DNA of 48,302 bases, from positions 1 through 48,302 of the forward strand of contig DASQDI010000106.1 of NCBI GenBank assembly GCA_035634255.1, in the 5' to 3' direction. Of this stretch, positions 16,096-24,622 are shown in pieces. The position numbers were made by a program, and so were the translations under genes. Origin of the DNA: DATLMR01 sp035634255 (GTDB lineage Bacteria > Acidobacteriota > Blastocatellia > UBA7656). The notes beneath the pieces were generated by a model. The model was not told the DNA's origin and did no database searches. It saw only the letters and a program-made list of their open reading frames with translations. Within the stretch, counting starts at the first letter, position 1. Each line of letters starts with the position of its first letter.

Positions 16096-18105
16096 TCAGA
16101 GTATCTCGCGTTCGTTCCCGACGCGGCGGGTGATCCGCTCGCGGTCGAGGAATTCGAGAAGCGGTATGGCGTACTTGCGAGTCAGCCCGCCCGTGATCTC
16201 TTTGAACACGGCGACATCGATCTTCGGGTTGACGGCCTTCTGCGCCCGGACGCGCCCCTTAAGGTCCTCGATCACGTCGACGTGAAAGACCATGTCCCCC
16301 ACGCGCAGGACTCTCCGCTCGGCTTGCAGAAGGTTATAGAGTTTTCGCGCGAGGGTCACCGGCATCCCCACCCTGGCCGACGCATCCTCAAGCGTCAGCG
16401 CTTCGAGCCCGGACGATTTAAAGATCGATTCGAGGCTCTGTTTCGCGGCGGAGTCGGCGTCCGTGAGGGCCGGGCGGTGCGAGGCGAGGCGCAGCATGTC
16501 CCGTTCGGCCACGACCTTGCCCTCCTCCGAGAGCCGTGATATCACGGCTCGAAAGATCTCCGGCCGGTTATCCCCGAAGACGCGCCCCCGCACCTCCTCG
16601 CGCCCGAGCCCGAGCGAGAGCGGCTCGCGCGAGTGGTGCGCCGACAGGAGGTCGGAGACCTGCGAAGCGAGCAGCCTGAAGGCCTCGGAAGAGAGCAGGA
16701 TCAGGGGCGAATCCGAGGCCTCAAGCACGCGGCCCGACTCAATCAACTGCCGCGCTGCGCGGTTAATCTGCTCGTCGGTCGCGCCCGTGCGCGAGGCGAT
16801 CTCGCTCGCGACCATCGCCCTCGCGCCGGACATCTCTATGAAGAGGGCGACGCGCTCGGGCAGGTCCGCCCGCTCAAGTTGCTCAAGTCGCGCGGGCGCG
16901 GAGGCGTCGCGGAGCCGGTGTTTCTCCGGGAGCGCGTCGATGACGAGGCCGCCCCCGATGGTGATCTGGGGCGAGTAGCTGCGGATGATGAAGCGGTCTC
17001 CGGGGAGCGCGGAGATCGGCTCCTCAAGCCTGAGCTGCACGAGGCGGCTCTGGCCCGGCTCGATGCGGATCGACTCCTGAATGAGCGCGGGCGAGGTCGG
17101 CAGCAAGGAGTCGGCCCCCACGGAATCGAGCAGCCAACTCTCCGAATCCGGCTCCTCCTCGCCACGGGAGGAAGCGCCGCCGGCGAGTATTACGACTCGC
17201 GCCATGACTTCCGCCGTGCCGTGATGCAGGCGCACGCGCGCGCGGTGGACGAGGGGGCGGGGCGAGTTGGGCAGCAGGTCGAGCCGCGCGTCTATCATGG
17301 ACGTCGAGAGCAGGCGGCCCGCCGGGGCGAGCATGCTGCCCCTCTGCGTCTGCTCTATGTTGACCCCCTGAAGATTGACCGCCGTGCGCTGGCCCGCGAG
17401 GGCACGGTCGGTGTCGCGCGCGTGGACCTGAAGATTCCTGACGCGCGTCCTGACGCCCCCCGGGAGCACCTCGACCTCGTCCCCGACCTTCAGCTCTCCG
17501 GCGATCAGGGTCCCCGTGACGACCGTGCCGAACCCTTTGATGGAGAAGGACCGGTCGATGGGCAGGCGCGGGACCGCGGAGGTCGCCTTCGGGGGTATGT
17601 CTTCGGAGAGTTTAACGAGCGCGCCCTTGAGGTCTTCGACCCCCGCGCCCGTCCTTGAGCTCACCGGGATTATGGGAGCGCCTTCGAGGAACGAGCCCTG
17701 TACGAAGTCTTCGACTTCGGCGCGGGCGAGTTCGAGCAGCTCTTCGTCTACGAGGTCGGATTTCGTAAGGGCGATGAGGCCCGACTTCACGTGAAGCAGC
17801 CGGCAGATGTCGAAGTGCTCGCGGGTCTGAGGCATTATCGATTCGTCGGCCGCGACGACGAGCATCACGATGTCTAGGCCGTGCGCGCCGGCGAGCATGT
17901 TCTTCACGAACCTTTCGTGGCCCGGCACGTCGACGAAGCCGAACCTCGAATCGCCGACGGACAGGTCGGCGAACCCGATGTCTATGGTGATGCCCCTCTG
18001 CTTCTCTTCCTTGAGCCGGTCGGCGTCGGTCCCGGTCAGGGCCTTCACGAGGGCCGTCTTGCCATGATCTATGTGACCCGCAGTCCCGACTATTATGTGC
18101 TTCAT
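16096..18105 (-). CDS. selB: Selenocysteine-specific elongation factor SelB
   Basis: A 669-residue GTPase that delivers selenocysteyl-tRNA to the ribosome at SECIS-marked UGA codons. The GTPase domain has GHIDHGKT (10-17), the switch GITIDIGFA, DVPGHERFV and TKSD. EF-Tu-like beta-barrels follow with RSFSIKGFGTVVTGTL and the SelB-type third domain. The C-terminal third holds winged-helix repeats that bind the SECIS hairpin, ending in RKYAIPLLEFLDRERITRRVG. The start overlaps the stop of the heptose adenylyltransferase gene by four bases. No selA, selC or selD gene and no selenoprotein is visible in this window. Confidence 0.96.
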   Translation of the reverse strand: MKHIIVGTAGHIDHGKTALVKALTGTDADRLKEEKQRGITIDIGFADLSVGDSRFGFVDVPGHERFVKNMLAGAHGLDIVMLVVAADESIMPQTREHFDICRLLHVKSGLIALTKSDLVDEELLELARAEVEDFVQGSFLEGAPIIPVSSRTGAGVEDLKGALVKLSEDIPPKATSAVPRLPIDRSFSIKGFGTVVTGTLIAGELKVGDEVEVLPGGVRTRVRNLQVHARDTDRALAGQRTAVNLQGVNIEQTQRGSMLAPAGRLLSTSMIDARLDLLPNSPRPLVHRARVRLHHGTAEVMARVVILAGGASSRGEEEPDSESWLLDSVGADSLLPTSPALIQESIRIEPGQSRLVQLRLEEPISALPGDRFIIRSYSPQITIGGGLVIDALPEKHRLRDASAPARLEQLERADLPERVALFIEMSGARAMVASEIASRTGATDEQINRAARQLIESGRVLEASDSPLILLSSEAFRLLASQVSDLLSAHHSREPLSLGLGREEVRGRVFGDNRPEIFRAVISRLSEEGKVVAERDMLRLASHRPALTDADSAAKQSLESIFKSSGLEALTLEDASARVGMPVTLARKLYNLLQAERRVLRVGDMVFHVDVIEDLKGRVRAQKAVNPKIDVAVFKEITGGLTRKYAIPLLEFLDRERITRRVGNEREIL

Positions 18106-18587
18106 GCCTTTAACGACCGCCGCTCAAGAATTCGGTTTATTATGTCCGTGGTGGATACGCCATCCACGAAGGAGAGAGAGAGCACCCGCCCGCCCGCCGC
18201 CTCGACCTCTTCGCGGCCCACTATCTGCTCGACAGGCCAGTCGCCCCCTTTGACCAGAACGTCCGGCAGAAGGCCCGCGATGAGCTCGCGCGGGGTCTCT
18301 TCGTCGAAGACGGTCACGTAATCGACCGCTTCGAGGGCCGCCATCACCTCCGCCCGCTCGCGCTCTCTGAGCACGGGCCGCCCTTCGCCCTTGAGCGCGC
18401 GGACCGAGCGGTCGCTGTTCAACCCGACGATGAGCGCGTCGGCGAGCTGGCGGGCCTGCTGGAGGTAGCGCACGTGGCCGGGGTGCAAAAGGTCGAAACA
18501 GCCGTTGGTGAAAGCCACGCGGCGGCCTTCCTGTCGGAGCCGCTCGCGCGCCTGAATCAGAGAGCTTCTATCGAGAATCTTTTTCAT
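18102..18587 (-). CDS. rfaE2: D-glycero-beta-D-manno-heptose 1-phosphate adenylyltransferase
   Basis: A 161-residue cytidylyltransferase-like enzyme that makes ADP-heptose for the inner core of lipopolysaccharide. The nucleotide-binding FTNGCFDLLHPGH with HxGH at 35-38 is intact, as are VGLNSDRSVRALKG, RPVLRERERAEVMAAL and the C-terminal FVDGVSTTDIINRI. It is the stand-alone E2 domain; the kinase domain (HldE N-half) is not fused and not in the window. It is cotranscribed with selB. A TATAAA box ends 13 bases before the ATG and no Shine-Dalgarno is visible, so the message may be nearly leaderless. Confidence 0.93.
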   Translation of the reverse strand: MKKILDRSSLIQARERLRQEGRRVAFTNGCFDLLHPGHVRYLQQARQLADALIVGLNSDRSVRALKGEGRPVLRERERAEVMAALEAVDYVTVFDEETPRELIAGLLPDVLVKGGDWPVEQIVGREEVEAAGGRVLSLSFVDGVSTTDIINRILERRSLKA

Positions 18588-18599
18588 GAACTCGATCTA

Positions 18600-18608
18600 T
18601 TTATAGCA
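18600..18608 (-). promoter_or_regulatory. Extended -10 promoter for rfaE2-selB
   Basis: On the minus strand TG-C-TATAAA. Transcription would start near 18593, about six bases before the rfaE2 ATG. No convincing -35 box. Confidence 0.4.
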
Positions 18609-18641
18609 CACGCTCGCCGCACCCGCATTAAACACGAAGGT

Positions 18642-18684
18642 CCCGCGGTGGTGATGATTAAAGATTAATCATCACCACCGCGGG
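18642..18684. terminator. 20-bp perfect inverted repeat with 3-base loop
   Basis: Arms 18642-18661 and 18665-18684 are perfect reverse complements around a three-base loop. It lies 38 bases past the stop codon of the minus-strand amine-oxidase-like gene and upstream of rfaE2, so a terminator is the simplest reading. No T run follows on either strand. Confidence 0.5.
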
Positions 18685-18722
18685 GCCGGAACGCCGGGTC
18701 GACTTAAAGGCCGCCGGGAAGC

Positions 18723-20390
18723 TCAGTATTTTTGCACTACGAGGTCGGGTCCGACGCGGGCAGGGCCGCCGTGGTGCTTACTGTTGGTGTCGTTATGGTC
18801 GTGGTTCCAGTGGCCCGCGTACCAGACAACGAGGTCTGAGCGCGAGATGGTCTCGTTGTTCACGTACGAGCCGATGTTTATGGCGCTCCCACCCCCCGCA
18901 ACGTCGTCGATCTCGTTCGACTTGTTCAGCAGGAACCAGAGGTCGCCCCTGCCATACTTGTTGACGTTGCCGTCGTGGTGGCCCGGCTCGATGACGACGC
19001 CCTCGCCGGAGTTGTTATTCATGATCAGCCATTTCTGCTCGTGTCCGCCCTGCCTCAACTGCATCACTTCCTTCTCGATCAGGCGGGGGTTCCCTTCCCC
19101 GAGTTCAAAGACCGAGTTCTCCGCGGCGGTGATGACGTCGAAGTCGAACCGCCAGTAGACGTGATGATTGTGCGCCGCGCACACGCACCCGTTGGTGGTC
19201 GCGCCGAAGCCGAAGCGGGGCCTGATCTTCCCGTCGTCGGTGAAATACCACTCGCTGATGTACCTGTACCACCCGGCGTTCAGCTCGCTTATGAGCGCGA
19301 CCTCTTCCTTGTCGTAGACGGCCACGCCCCTGAAGTTGCCGCTGTCGTTGCCGGTGTCGATGGAGGTCGTCGGCTTTGTCGTGCAGAGTCGGATGCCCGG
19401 CGCGACGTCGGTCCCCTGCGCCTGGAACATCCCCTCCTGCCAGGACCAGTCGCGGAACGGGCCGCAGGCGTTGCGGTCATAAGAGACGTTGAGCACGGGC
19501 TCGTGCGCGCGCGCGAGGACCAGCTTGCCGAGGTACCTCACGTTGCGGAGCTCGATGCCCGAGGCATTCCTGCCCGAAGAGGCCGACGGCCTGATGACTA
19601 GCATCCTCCATATCTCGGTGCCCCCGCGGCTGATGACCATCTCCCACTGGCCCGCCGTGCCCTGAGAGGTGGTGCTCTGCCCCGCGCTCGGGATGCCGCA
19701 CGAATGCGAGTTGACCGTGGCGGAGGCGGGCGCTCCCGCCGCGTAGTGCGATATGCTCCGCTTGATCATGTTGACGCCGACTATCTCGTGCCCCTCGCCC
19801 CCGTCCACCGGCATCAGGCCGACCGTGACAGTCCTCTCGACCCTGCTCGGCGGGAGGTCGATGTCCGCGAGCGCCGGCATCGGCTCGTACGGGACGAGCT
19901 TACCGTTGCGAATGGCCGGGCCGATCTTAGAGTCCTGCGTGACTATATCGACCGCCTCCGCGAACTCCTCGCCATCCGGCAGAGGTTGATGAGCGGCCTC
20001 CGTGACTTCAAGCGGGCCCGCGCCGTCGAAGCGGCCTTTGACCTGAATCGCGCGGTTCTTCGAGTAGTCGAATAACGTGGCGCGGTACTCTTCCGGGGGC
20101 GCGAACCGCCCCGGCACCTTCTCCTGGTCGACGTACTCGAAAGTGAGCAGACGATGGCGCGCGCCGTTCAGGTACTTGGTCACCGCCGGATCGCTCAGGA
20201 GTTTGCCCTTGGCGGCATCTACCATCTGCTGGTCCGGTCCCCACGGCGTGATCGTGATCGAGTGCGCCTCCTGCGCGTTCCTCTTCACAGACGCGGCCGA
20301 TTCAGTGGCCCGCGTCGAGGACGCGGCCGTCAGGATCGTCATGCCTGTCACTGCCAGCAAAATCGCGGATATAGACAACCATCGTCGCAT
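18723..20390 (-). CDS. Secreted copper-amine-oxidase-like protein with atypical cofactor site
   Basis: A 555-residue protein with a signal peptide (cleavage near residue 28-30) and a copper amine oxidase fold. A small N-terminal domain (about 40-150) precedes the catalytic beta-sandwich. The copper-ligand segment AHNHHVYWRFDFDV (His407/His409) and the late DLVVWYAGHWNHDHND match the family. At the position of the topaquinone tyrosine the sequence reads GWYRYISEWYF (Tyr375), where the family has Asn-Tyr-Asp/Glu. The residues flanking Tyr are thus Trp and Arg, and cofactor formation is uncertain. Family members oxidise primary amines; here activity is doubtful. AGGAGG precedes the start by about eight bases. 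Confidence 0.82.
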   Translation of the reverse strand: MRRWLSISAILLAVTGMTILTAASSTRATESAASVKRNAQEAHSITITPWGPDQQMVDAAKGKLLSDPAVTKYLNGARHRLLTFEYVDQEKVPGRFAPPEEYRATLFDYSKNRAIQVKGRFDGAGPLEVTEAAHQPLPDGEEFAEAVDIVTQDSKIGPAIRNGKLVPYEPMPALADIDLPPSRVERTVTVGLMPVDGGEGHEIVGVNMIKRSISHYAAGAPASATVNSHSCGIPSAGQSTTSQGTAGQWEMVISRGGTEIWRMLVIRPSASSGRNASGIELRNVRYLGKLVLARAHEPVLNVSYDRNACGPFRDWSWQEGMFQAQGTDVAPGIRLCTTKPTTSIDTGNDSGNFRGVAVYDKEEVALISELNAGWYRYISEWYFTDDGKIRPRFGFGATTNGCVCAAHNHHVYWRFDFDVITAAENSVFELGEGNPRLIEKEVMQLRQGGHEQKWLIMNNNSGEGVVIEPGHHDGNVNKYGRGDLWFLLNKSNEIDDVAGGGSAINIGSYVNNETISRSDLVVWYAGHWNHDHNDTNSKHHGGPARVGPDLVVQKY

Positions 20391-20612
20391 TATTGAACTC
20401 CTCCTGAGTGGAAAGCCTTAATTCTTTATACGCGCCGTAGCCCGGGGGCATAGGCTCCCGCGCATAATCTGATCCCGTAAGCTTCGAAATTCTTGTCTGT
20501 TTACAGTTAAGATTCGGCGACCTATGCAACAGGGTCCGCCCTCTTATGTCGAGAACCCACCATAGGTATCACATAGACTTACACCGGTCAAGCAGCAGGA
20601 GAAATTACTTTG

Positions 20613-20678
20613 ATGACGCGGGCGCACCTCTGTCGCTATGATGGAGTCTCCGCCCGAAAGCGGGTAGGTGTTCGATGA
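20613..20678 (+). CDS. Possible 21-codon leader peptide upstream of the hydrolase
   Basis: An ATG about 11 bases after AGGAG opens 21 codons rich in Arg. Its TGA overlaps the hydrolase ATG as ATGA. Such an overlap would couple translation. It could equally be chance in a short GC-rich leader, since the hydrolase has its own AGGTG site. Confidence 0.25.
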   Translation: MTRAHLCRYDGVSARKRVGVR

Positions 20679-21604
20679 GAGATTTCTTCCGGAACGCACT
20701 GAAAAGCTCGGCCCCCGGCTGGCGCGCGGCTCGGCTCTTGCTCGGAGTAGCGCTCGGCCTGCTAGTATGTGTGTGGATGTTAGAAGACAAGTTAATCTAT
20801 TTCCCGTCCAGGTACCCCGAGGGCCGGTGGGACGTGAGCGACCTGCCGGCGCGCGAAGGTGAAGTCGTCCCGAAGGTCGAAGACTGCCACTTCACGGCCC
20901 CGGACGGGGTGAGGCTGCACGGCTGGTTCGCGAGCCCGCAACGAAAGGCGGGCGCGGGGTTCGAGCCCGTGCCGGCCGACGCGGTGCTGCTCTGGTTTCA
21001 CGGCAACGCGGGCAACATAACGAACCGGTTCGAGATGATCCGGATGTTGATGCAACTGCCCGCGCACGTATTCATCATCGACTACAGGGGCTATGGCAAG
21101 AGCGAAGGCAAGCCGACCGAGCAGGGCTTGTACATCGACGCGCAGGCCGCGTGGGACTACCTGACGCGGGAGCGCGGCGTCGGCCGCGAGCGGATAATAA
21201 TATTCGGGAAATCTCTGGGGGGCGCGCCGGCCATCGACCTCGCGAGCAAGGTCGAGCCCGCCGGGCTCATAGTCCAATCGAGTTTCACTTCAATCGAAGA
21301 CATGGCGGCTTCGATCTTCCCGATCTTCCCAAATTTCATCCTGCGCACGAAGATGAACTCGCAGGGGAAGATCGCCCTGGTGCGGTGCCCGAAGCTGTTC
21401 ATCCACAGCCCGCTCGACGAGGTCGTCCCTTATAAGCTCGGGCGGAAGCTCTACGAGGCCGCCCCCGAACCGAAGCACTTTTACGAGGTTCAGGGCGCGC
21501 TCCACAACGAGACCTACATCGTCGGAGGCAAGCCCTACCTCGAAGCTCTGAGGGAGTTCGTTATCAGGGTTCTGGGGCCGGGGGCCGGGGGTCAGGTGCG
21601 GTAA
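20675..21604 (+). CDS. Membrane-anchored alpha/beta hydrolase
   Basis: A 309-residue protein with one N-terminal membrane helix (about 20-38) followed by LEDKLIYFPSRYPEG, typical of BEM46/ABHD13-like hydrolases facing the periplasm. The oxyanion-region HGNAGN, the nucleophile elbow GKSLGG (Ser), the acid in HSPLDEVVP (Asp) and a C-terminal ALHNETY (His) complete the catalytic set. The substrate is unknown. The last residues (GPGAGGQVR) are encoded by a GC-rich repeat that has run into the 3' end of the gene. AGGTG lies five bases before the ATG. Confidence 0.9.
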   Translation: MRDFFRNALKSSAPGWRAARLLLGVALGLLVCVWMLEDKLIYFPSRYPEGRWDVSDLPAREGEVVPKVEDCHFTAPDGVRLHGWFASPQRKAGAGFEPVPADAVLLWFHGNAGNITNRFEMIRMLMQLPAHVFIIDYRGYGKSEGKPTEQGLYIDAQAAWDYLTRERGVGRERIIIFGKSLGGAPAIDLASKVEPAGLIVQSSFTSIEDMAASIFPIFPNFILRTKMNSQGKIALVRCPKLFIHSPLDEVVPYKLGRKLYEAAPEPKHFYEVQGALHNETYIVGGKPYLEALREFVIRVLGPGAGGQVR

Positions 21605-21662
21605 AAGAAAAGGAGCGCGGGCATTCCGCGCTCCCGTATCTCTGGCCCTGGCTCCCGGCCCC
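21574..21662. repeat. GC-rich inverted repeat between convergent genes
   Basis: GGGGCCGGGGGCC (21574-21586) pairs with GGCTCCCGGCCCC (21650-21662) with one mismatch. Inside lies a second hairpin, GGAGCGCGG (21612-21620) with CCGCGCTCC (21626-21634). The outer arms use the same GGCC/GGGTCAGG vocabulary as the dispersed repeat copies at 11690 and 48073. The structure may serve as a two-way terminator for the hydrolase and M48 genes. Confidence 0.5.
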
Positions 21663-21678
21663 TGACCACCGACCCCTG

Positions 21679-22716
21679 CTAATTCTTCCTCTTCAGGGTC
21701 GGCTTCTCTCTGTCAGTCTCGCCCTCGGTGTCGGAATCGCGCTTGAGGGTCGGCTTGCGCTTGAGCGTGGGCGCGCCTTTATCGCCGTTCCCGAGCGAAT
21801 TCTGGTTGGTGAGCGAGAGGAGCCTCTGTTTGACCCCGCTGAACTCGGAAGTGGAGATTGTGTACTCCTCGCGGTCGGGGAATCTTTCGAGCAGCCCTCG
21901 GGCTTTGCCGATGCGGTTCCCCGTGGTCGGGTGCGTGCTGAATATCTTCGCCAGAGTGCCCGGCTCTTTCTTCTCCTTAGCCTTCAGCTTCTCGAAGAAG
22001 CTGAGCATGGCCGTCGGGTCGTACCCGGCCGCCCACATGTATTGCAGGCCGAGCCGGTCGGCCTCTTCTTCGGCGCCGCGGCTGAACTTCAGAAAGGTCA
22101 TAGGCACCAGAATATTGGCCGCGTTCTGAACGATCATGCCGACCGGGCCTCCGATGAAGATCAGAGGGATCGACAGGTACTGGAACAGGGTGCCCTTCGA
22201 CGCCTGCTCCACCCCGTGGCGCGCCGTGACGTGCGCTATCTCGTGAGCCATCACGCCCGCTATCTCGGCTTCGTTGTCGGCGGCGAGCAGTAGGCCGCTG
22301 TTGACGTAGAGGAAGCCTCCGGGGAGCGCGAACGCATTCACGTCGGGCGCGTCGATTATCTTGATCGTAAAAGGTATGGTCGCGTCGGACCTTAGGACGA
22401 TATTCTGACCCACGCGATTCACGTACTCGGTTATCATGGGGTCGGTTATGAACTTGGCTTTCGAGTCGATTTCGGCGGCCATCTGGCGGCCGATCTTCAT
22501 CTCTTTCTCAAGCGAGTAAAAGTTGATGCCGCCGTTCAGCTTCCGCTTACCGATCTTCTCCGGGTCTTCTTTATCACCGAGCGGCTTCAGCTTCTTCTCT
22601 TTGTCTTTGCTTACGGGCTTTGTGTCCGCGCCGAGCGCCGCCGACGGGCCGGCCAGCATCGCAAGAGCAAGGGCGAGAGCCGCCAGACGATTCCACGCGT
22701 TGAAACGAAACTTCAT
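21679..22716 (-). CDS. M48-family metalloprotease with PTLKR-repeat tail
   Basis: A 345-residue secreted zinc protease. A signal peptide (about 1-29) is followed by a basic linker (KPVSKDKEKKLKPL). The catalytic domain has HEIAH (158-162) and the third-ligand region RGAEEEADRLGLQYM. STHPTTGNRIGKAR further on is also typical of BepA/LoiP-like periplasmic proteases, which oversee outer-membrane protein quality. After about residue 310 comes a Lys/Arg-rich tail with three PTLKR motifs. Unlike BepA it has no TPR domain. The tail could bind envelope polymers or membranes; that is a guess. Confidence 0.9.
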   Translation of the reverse strand: MKFRFNAWNRLAALALALAMLAGPSAALGADTKPVSKDKEKKLKPLGDKEDPEKIGKRKLNGGINFYSLEKEMKIGRQMAAEIDSKAKFITDPMITEYVNRVGQNIVLRSDATIPFTIKIIDAPDVNAFALPGGFLYVNSGLLLAADNEAEIAGVMAHEIAHVTARHGVEQASKGTLFQYLSIPLIFIGGPVGMIVQNAANILVPMTFLKFSRGAEEEADRLGLQYMWAAGYDPTAMLSFFEKLKAKEKKEPGTLAKIFSTHPTTGNRIGKARGLLERFPDREEYTISTSEFSGVKQRLLSLTNQNSLGNGDKGAPTLKRKPTLKRDSDTEGETDREKPTLKRKN

Positions 22717-22952
22717 GTCTACTGCACTCCTTGTTGTTTATCCCATTCCGCAATGTTCGTGGTTGAGCCTGTGTTAGATGCGCGCGGATGTCGGTTTAGA
22801 TGCCCATCAGGACCGGCTTTTTAACATCCGCCGGATTTCGTACCGTGTCGTCGAAATTTGTGCGCCAGCCTGAAAAAATAGTAGCAGCCTCGGGGAGCCC
22901 GGCGCAATGACTATGTGCGAGGGCCATAACCGGGCCGTCGCGAACACTGTGG
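22717..22952. other. Divergent region between the M48 and lysS genes
   Basis: About 320 bases lie between the two start codons. The right end carries the lysS promoter (22953-22982). In the left part I see no gene, no clear promoter for the M48 gene and no strong hairpin. Confidence 0.4.
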
Positions 22953-22982
22953 TTGACACCCTCCGAGCGCGGTTCCTATAAT
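22953..22982 (+). promoter_or_regulatory. Consensus sigma-70 promoter of lysS
   Basis: TTGACA (22953-22958) and TATAAT (22977-22982), both perfect, with an 18-base spacer. Transcription would start near 22990, leaving a leader of about 45 bases. It is the best promoter in the window and may drive lysS-lolC-lolD. Confidence 0.8.
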
Positions 22983-23034
22983 TTCCAACTTATCTAAACG
23001 CGCGAAATCGCGCCCGTAAGTAATGGAGAAGCCA

Positions 23035-24588
23035 ATGGCGGACGACCAGCGAGAGGGATCAGAGTTCAGCGCCCAGGTCAGGGAGCGGGAGCGCTCTCTG
23101 GAAGAGATCAGGCAGCTAGGCATAGAGGCGTACCCGCACAAATTCGAGCGCACTCACAACATCAGCGAGATAGTCGAGCTTTTCGGCCCGAGGTCGGGCG
23201 AGGAGCTTGAGGCCGACCCGCGGAGCGTGCGCGCGGCGGGCCGCGTCCACGCGATCAACAGGATGGGCAAGGCGGCCTTCATAAGGTTCACGGACGGGCG
23301 CGAAATCCTGCAAATCTACCTGAAGTCTAACGAGGTGGACGAGCGCACGTGGTCGCTCTTCAAGCTGCTCCACCTCGGGGACATGGTCGGGGCCGAAGGC
23401 CGGATGTTCCGCACGCGCACGGGCGAGTTGTCGATCCACGCGGGCTCTCTCAGCTTTCTCTCGAAGGCGCTCATCCCGCCCCCCGACAAATATTATGGCC
23501 TGCACGACATCGAGACGAGGTACAGGCAGCGGTACGCGGACCTGATCGCCAACCAGCAGGTGCGGAACGTGTTCGAAAAGCGCGCGCAGATCATCAGGCG
23601 GATCCGCGCCTTCTTCGACGCGCGCGGCTACGTCGAGGTCGAAACGCCGATGCTCACGCCCCTGCCGACCGGCGCGGCCGCCCGGCCCTTCAGGACGCAC
23701 CACAACGCGCTCGACATCGACCTATACGCCCGGATCGCGCCCGAGCTTTACCTGAAGCGCCTGATCGTCGGAGGGTTCGAGAAGGTCTACGAAATAAACA
23801 GGAACTTCAGGAACGAGGGGCTGTCCACGCGCCACAACCCCGAGTTCACGATGCTCGAATTCTACGAAGCCTACTCCGACTTCGAGGACCTGATAGAGAT
23901 GACGGAGTCCCTGATCTCGGGGCTGGCCGAGGAGGTCTGCGGGCGGACGGTCATCGACTACAACGAGGGCCGGATCGATTTCTCGCGGCCGTGGCCCCGG
24001 CTCACGATGCGCGAGGCCGTGGCCGCGCACTACGAGGGCGAGGAGAAGCCCTCGCCCGCGGACGTCTCGACGAGGGAGGGGCTGCTCGCGTGGGTCGGGC
24101 GCGCCGCCCTGCCCGCCCTGCGGGCGCGCCTGCCGGAGCTGCAAAAACTTGGCTACGGTTACTTGTTAGGCGAGGTCTTCGAGCACGTCGCGGAGCCGCG
24201 CCTCGTCAACCCGACCTTCATCACCGAGTTCCCGACCGAGCTATCCCCGCTCTCGAAACAGAGCGAGGGCGACCCGGCCTTCGTGGACCGCTTCGAGCTG
24301 TTCATCGCCGGGATGGAGATAGCCAACGCCTTCTGCGAGATCAACGACCCCAGGGACCAGAGGCAGAGGTTCGAGGCGCAGATGAGCCTGCGCGAGGGCG
24401 GGGACGACGAGGCGATGGTGATCGACGAGGACTACATCCGAGCCCTCTCGTACGGGATGCCCCCGACTGCGGGCGAAGGGATAGGCATCGACCGGCTCGT
24501 CATGGTGCTCACGGATTCGAGGTCGATCCGCGACGTGATACTCTTCCCGCACATGCGGCCGGAGGCCCCGCCCTCCCGCGAACCTTGA
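23035..24588 (+). CDS. lysS: Lysine-tRNA ligase, class II
   Basis: A 517-residue LysS. The N-terminal OB-fold binds the anticodon (about 60-175, with GRVHAINRMGKAAFIRFTD). The class II core follows with motif 1 around RGYVEVETPML, motif 2 NRNFRNEGLSTRHNPEFT and motif 3 GEGIGIDRLVM. I prefer the ATG at 23035, seven bases after GGAG; an ATG four codons upstream is in frame. It charges tRNA-Lys. It heads a plus-strand run with the Lol transporter genes, an order also known from Deltaproteobacteria. Confidence 0.97.
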   Translation: MADDQREGSEFSAQVRERERSLEEIRQLGIEAYPHKFERTHNISEIVELFGPRSGEELEADPRSVRAAGRVHAINRMGKAAFIRFTDGREILQIYLKSNEVDERTWSLFKLLHLGDMVGAEGRMFRTRTGELSIHAGSLSFLSKALIPPPDKYYGLHDIETRYRQRYADLIANQQVRNVFEKRAQIIRRIRAFFDARGYVEVETPMLTPLPTGAAARPFRTHHNALDIDLYARIAPELYLKRLIVGGFEKVYEINRNFRNEGLSTRHNPEFTMLEFYEAYSDFEDLIEMTESLISGLAEEVCGRTVIDYNEGRIDFSRPWPRLTMREAVAAHYEGEEKPSPADVSTREGLLAWVGRAALPALRARLPELQKLGYGYLLGEVFEHVAEPRLVNPTFITEFPTELSPLSKQSEGDPAFVDRFELFIAGMEIANAFCEINDPRDQRQRFEAQMSLREGGDDEAMVIDEDYIRALSYGMPPTAGEGIGIDRLVMVLTDSRSIRDVILFPHMRPEAPPSREP

Positions 24589-24622
24589 AAGACGCGGGCG
24601 GTAACCTGTAACCTGATTGACG

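Noticed and set aside
16096..18105. Selenoprotein or SECIS near selB
   Set aside because: No gene in the window continues in frame through a UGA with family homology on both sides; the crcB break is a frameshift, not a UGA.
24601..24614. Direct repeat GTAACCT between lysS and lolC
   Set aside because: Two 7-base copies are within what chance gives and have no further structure.
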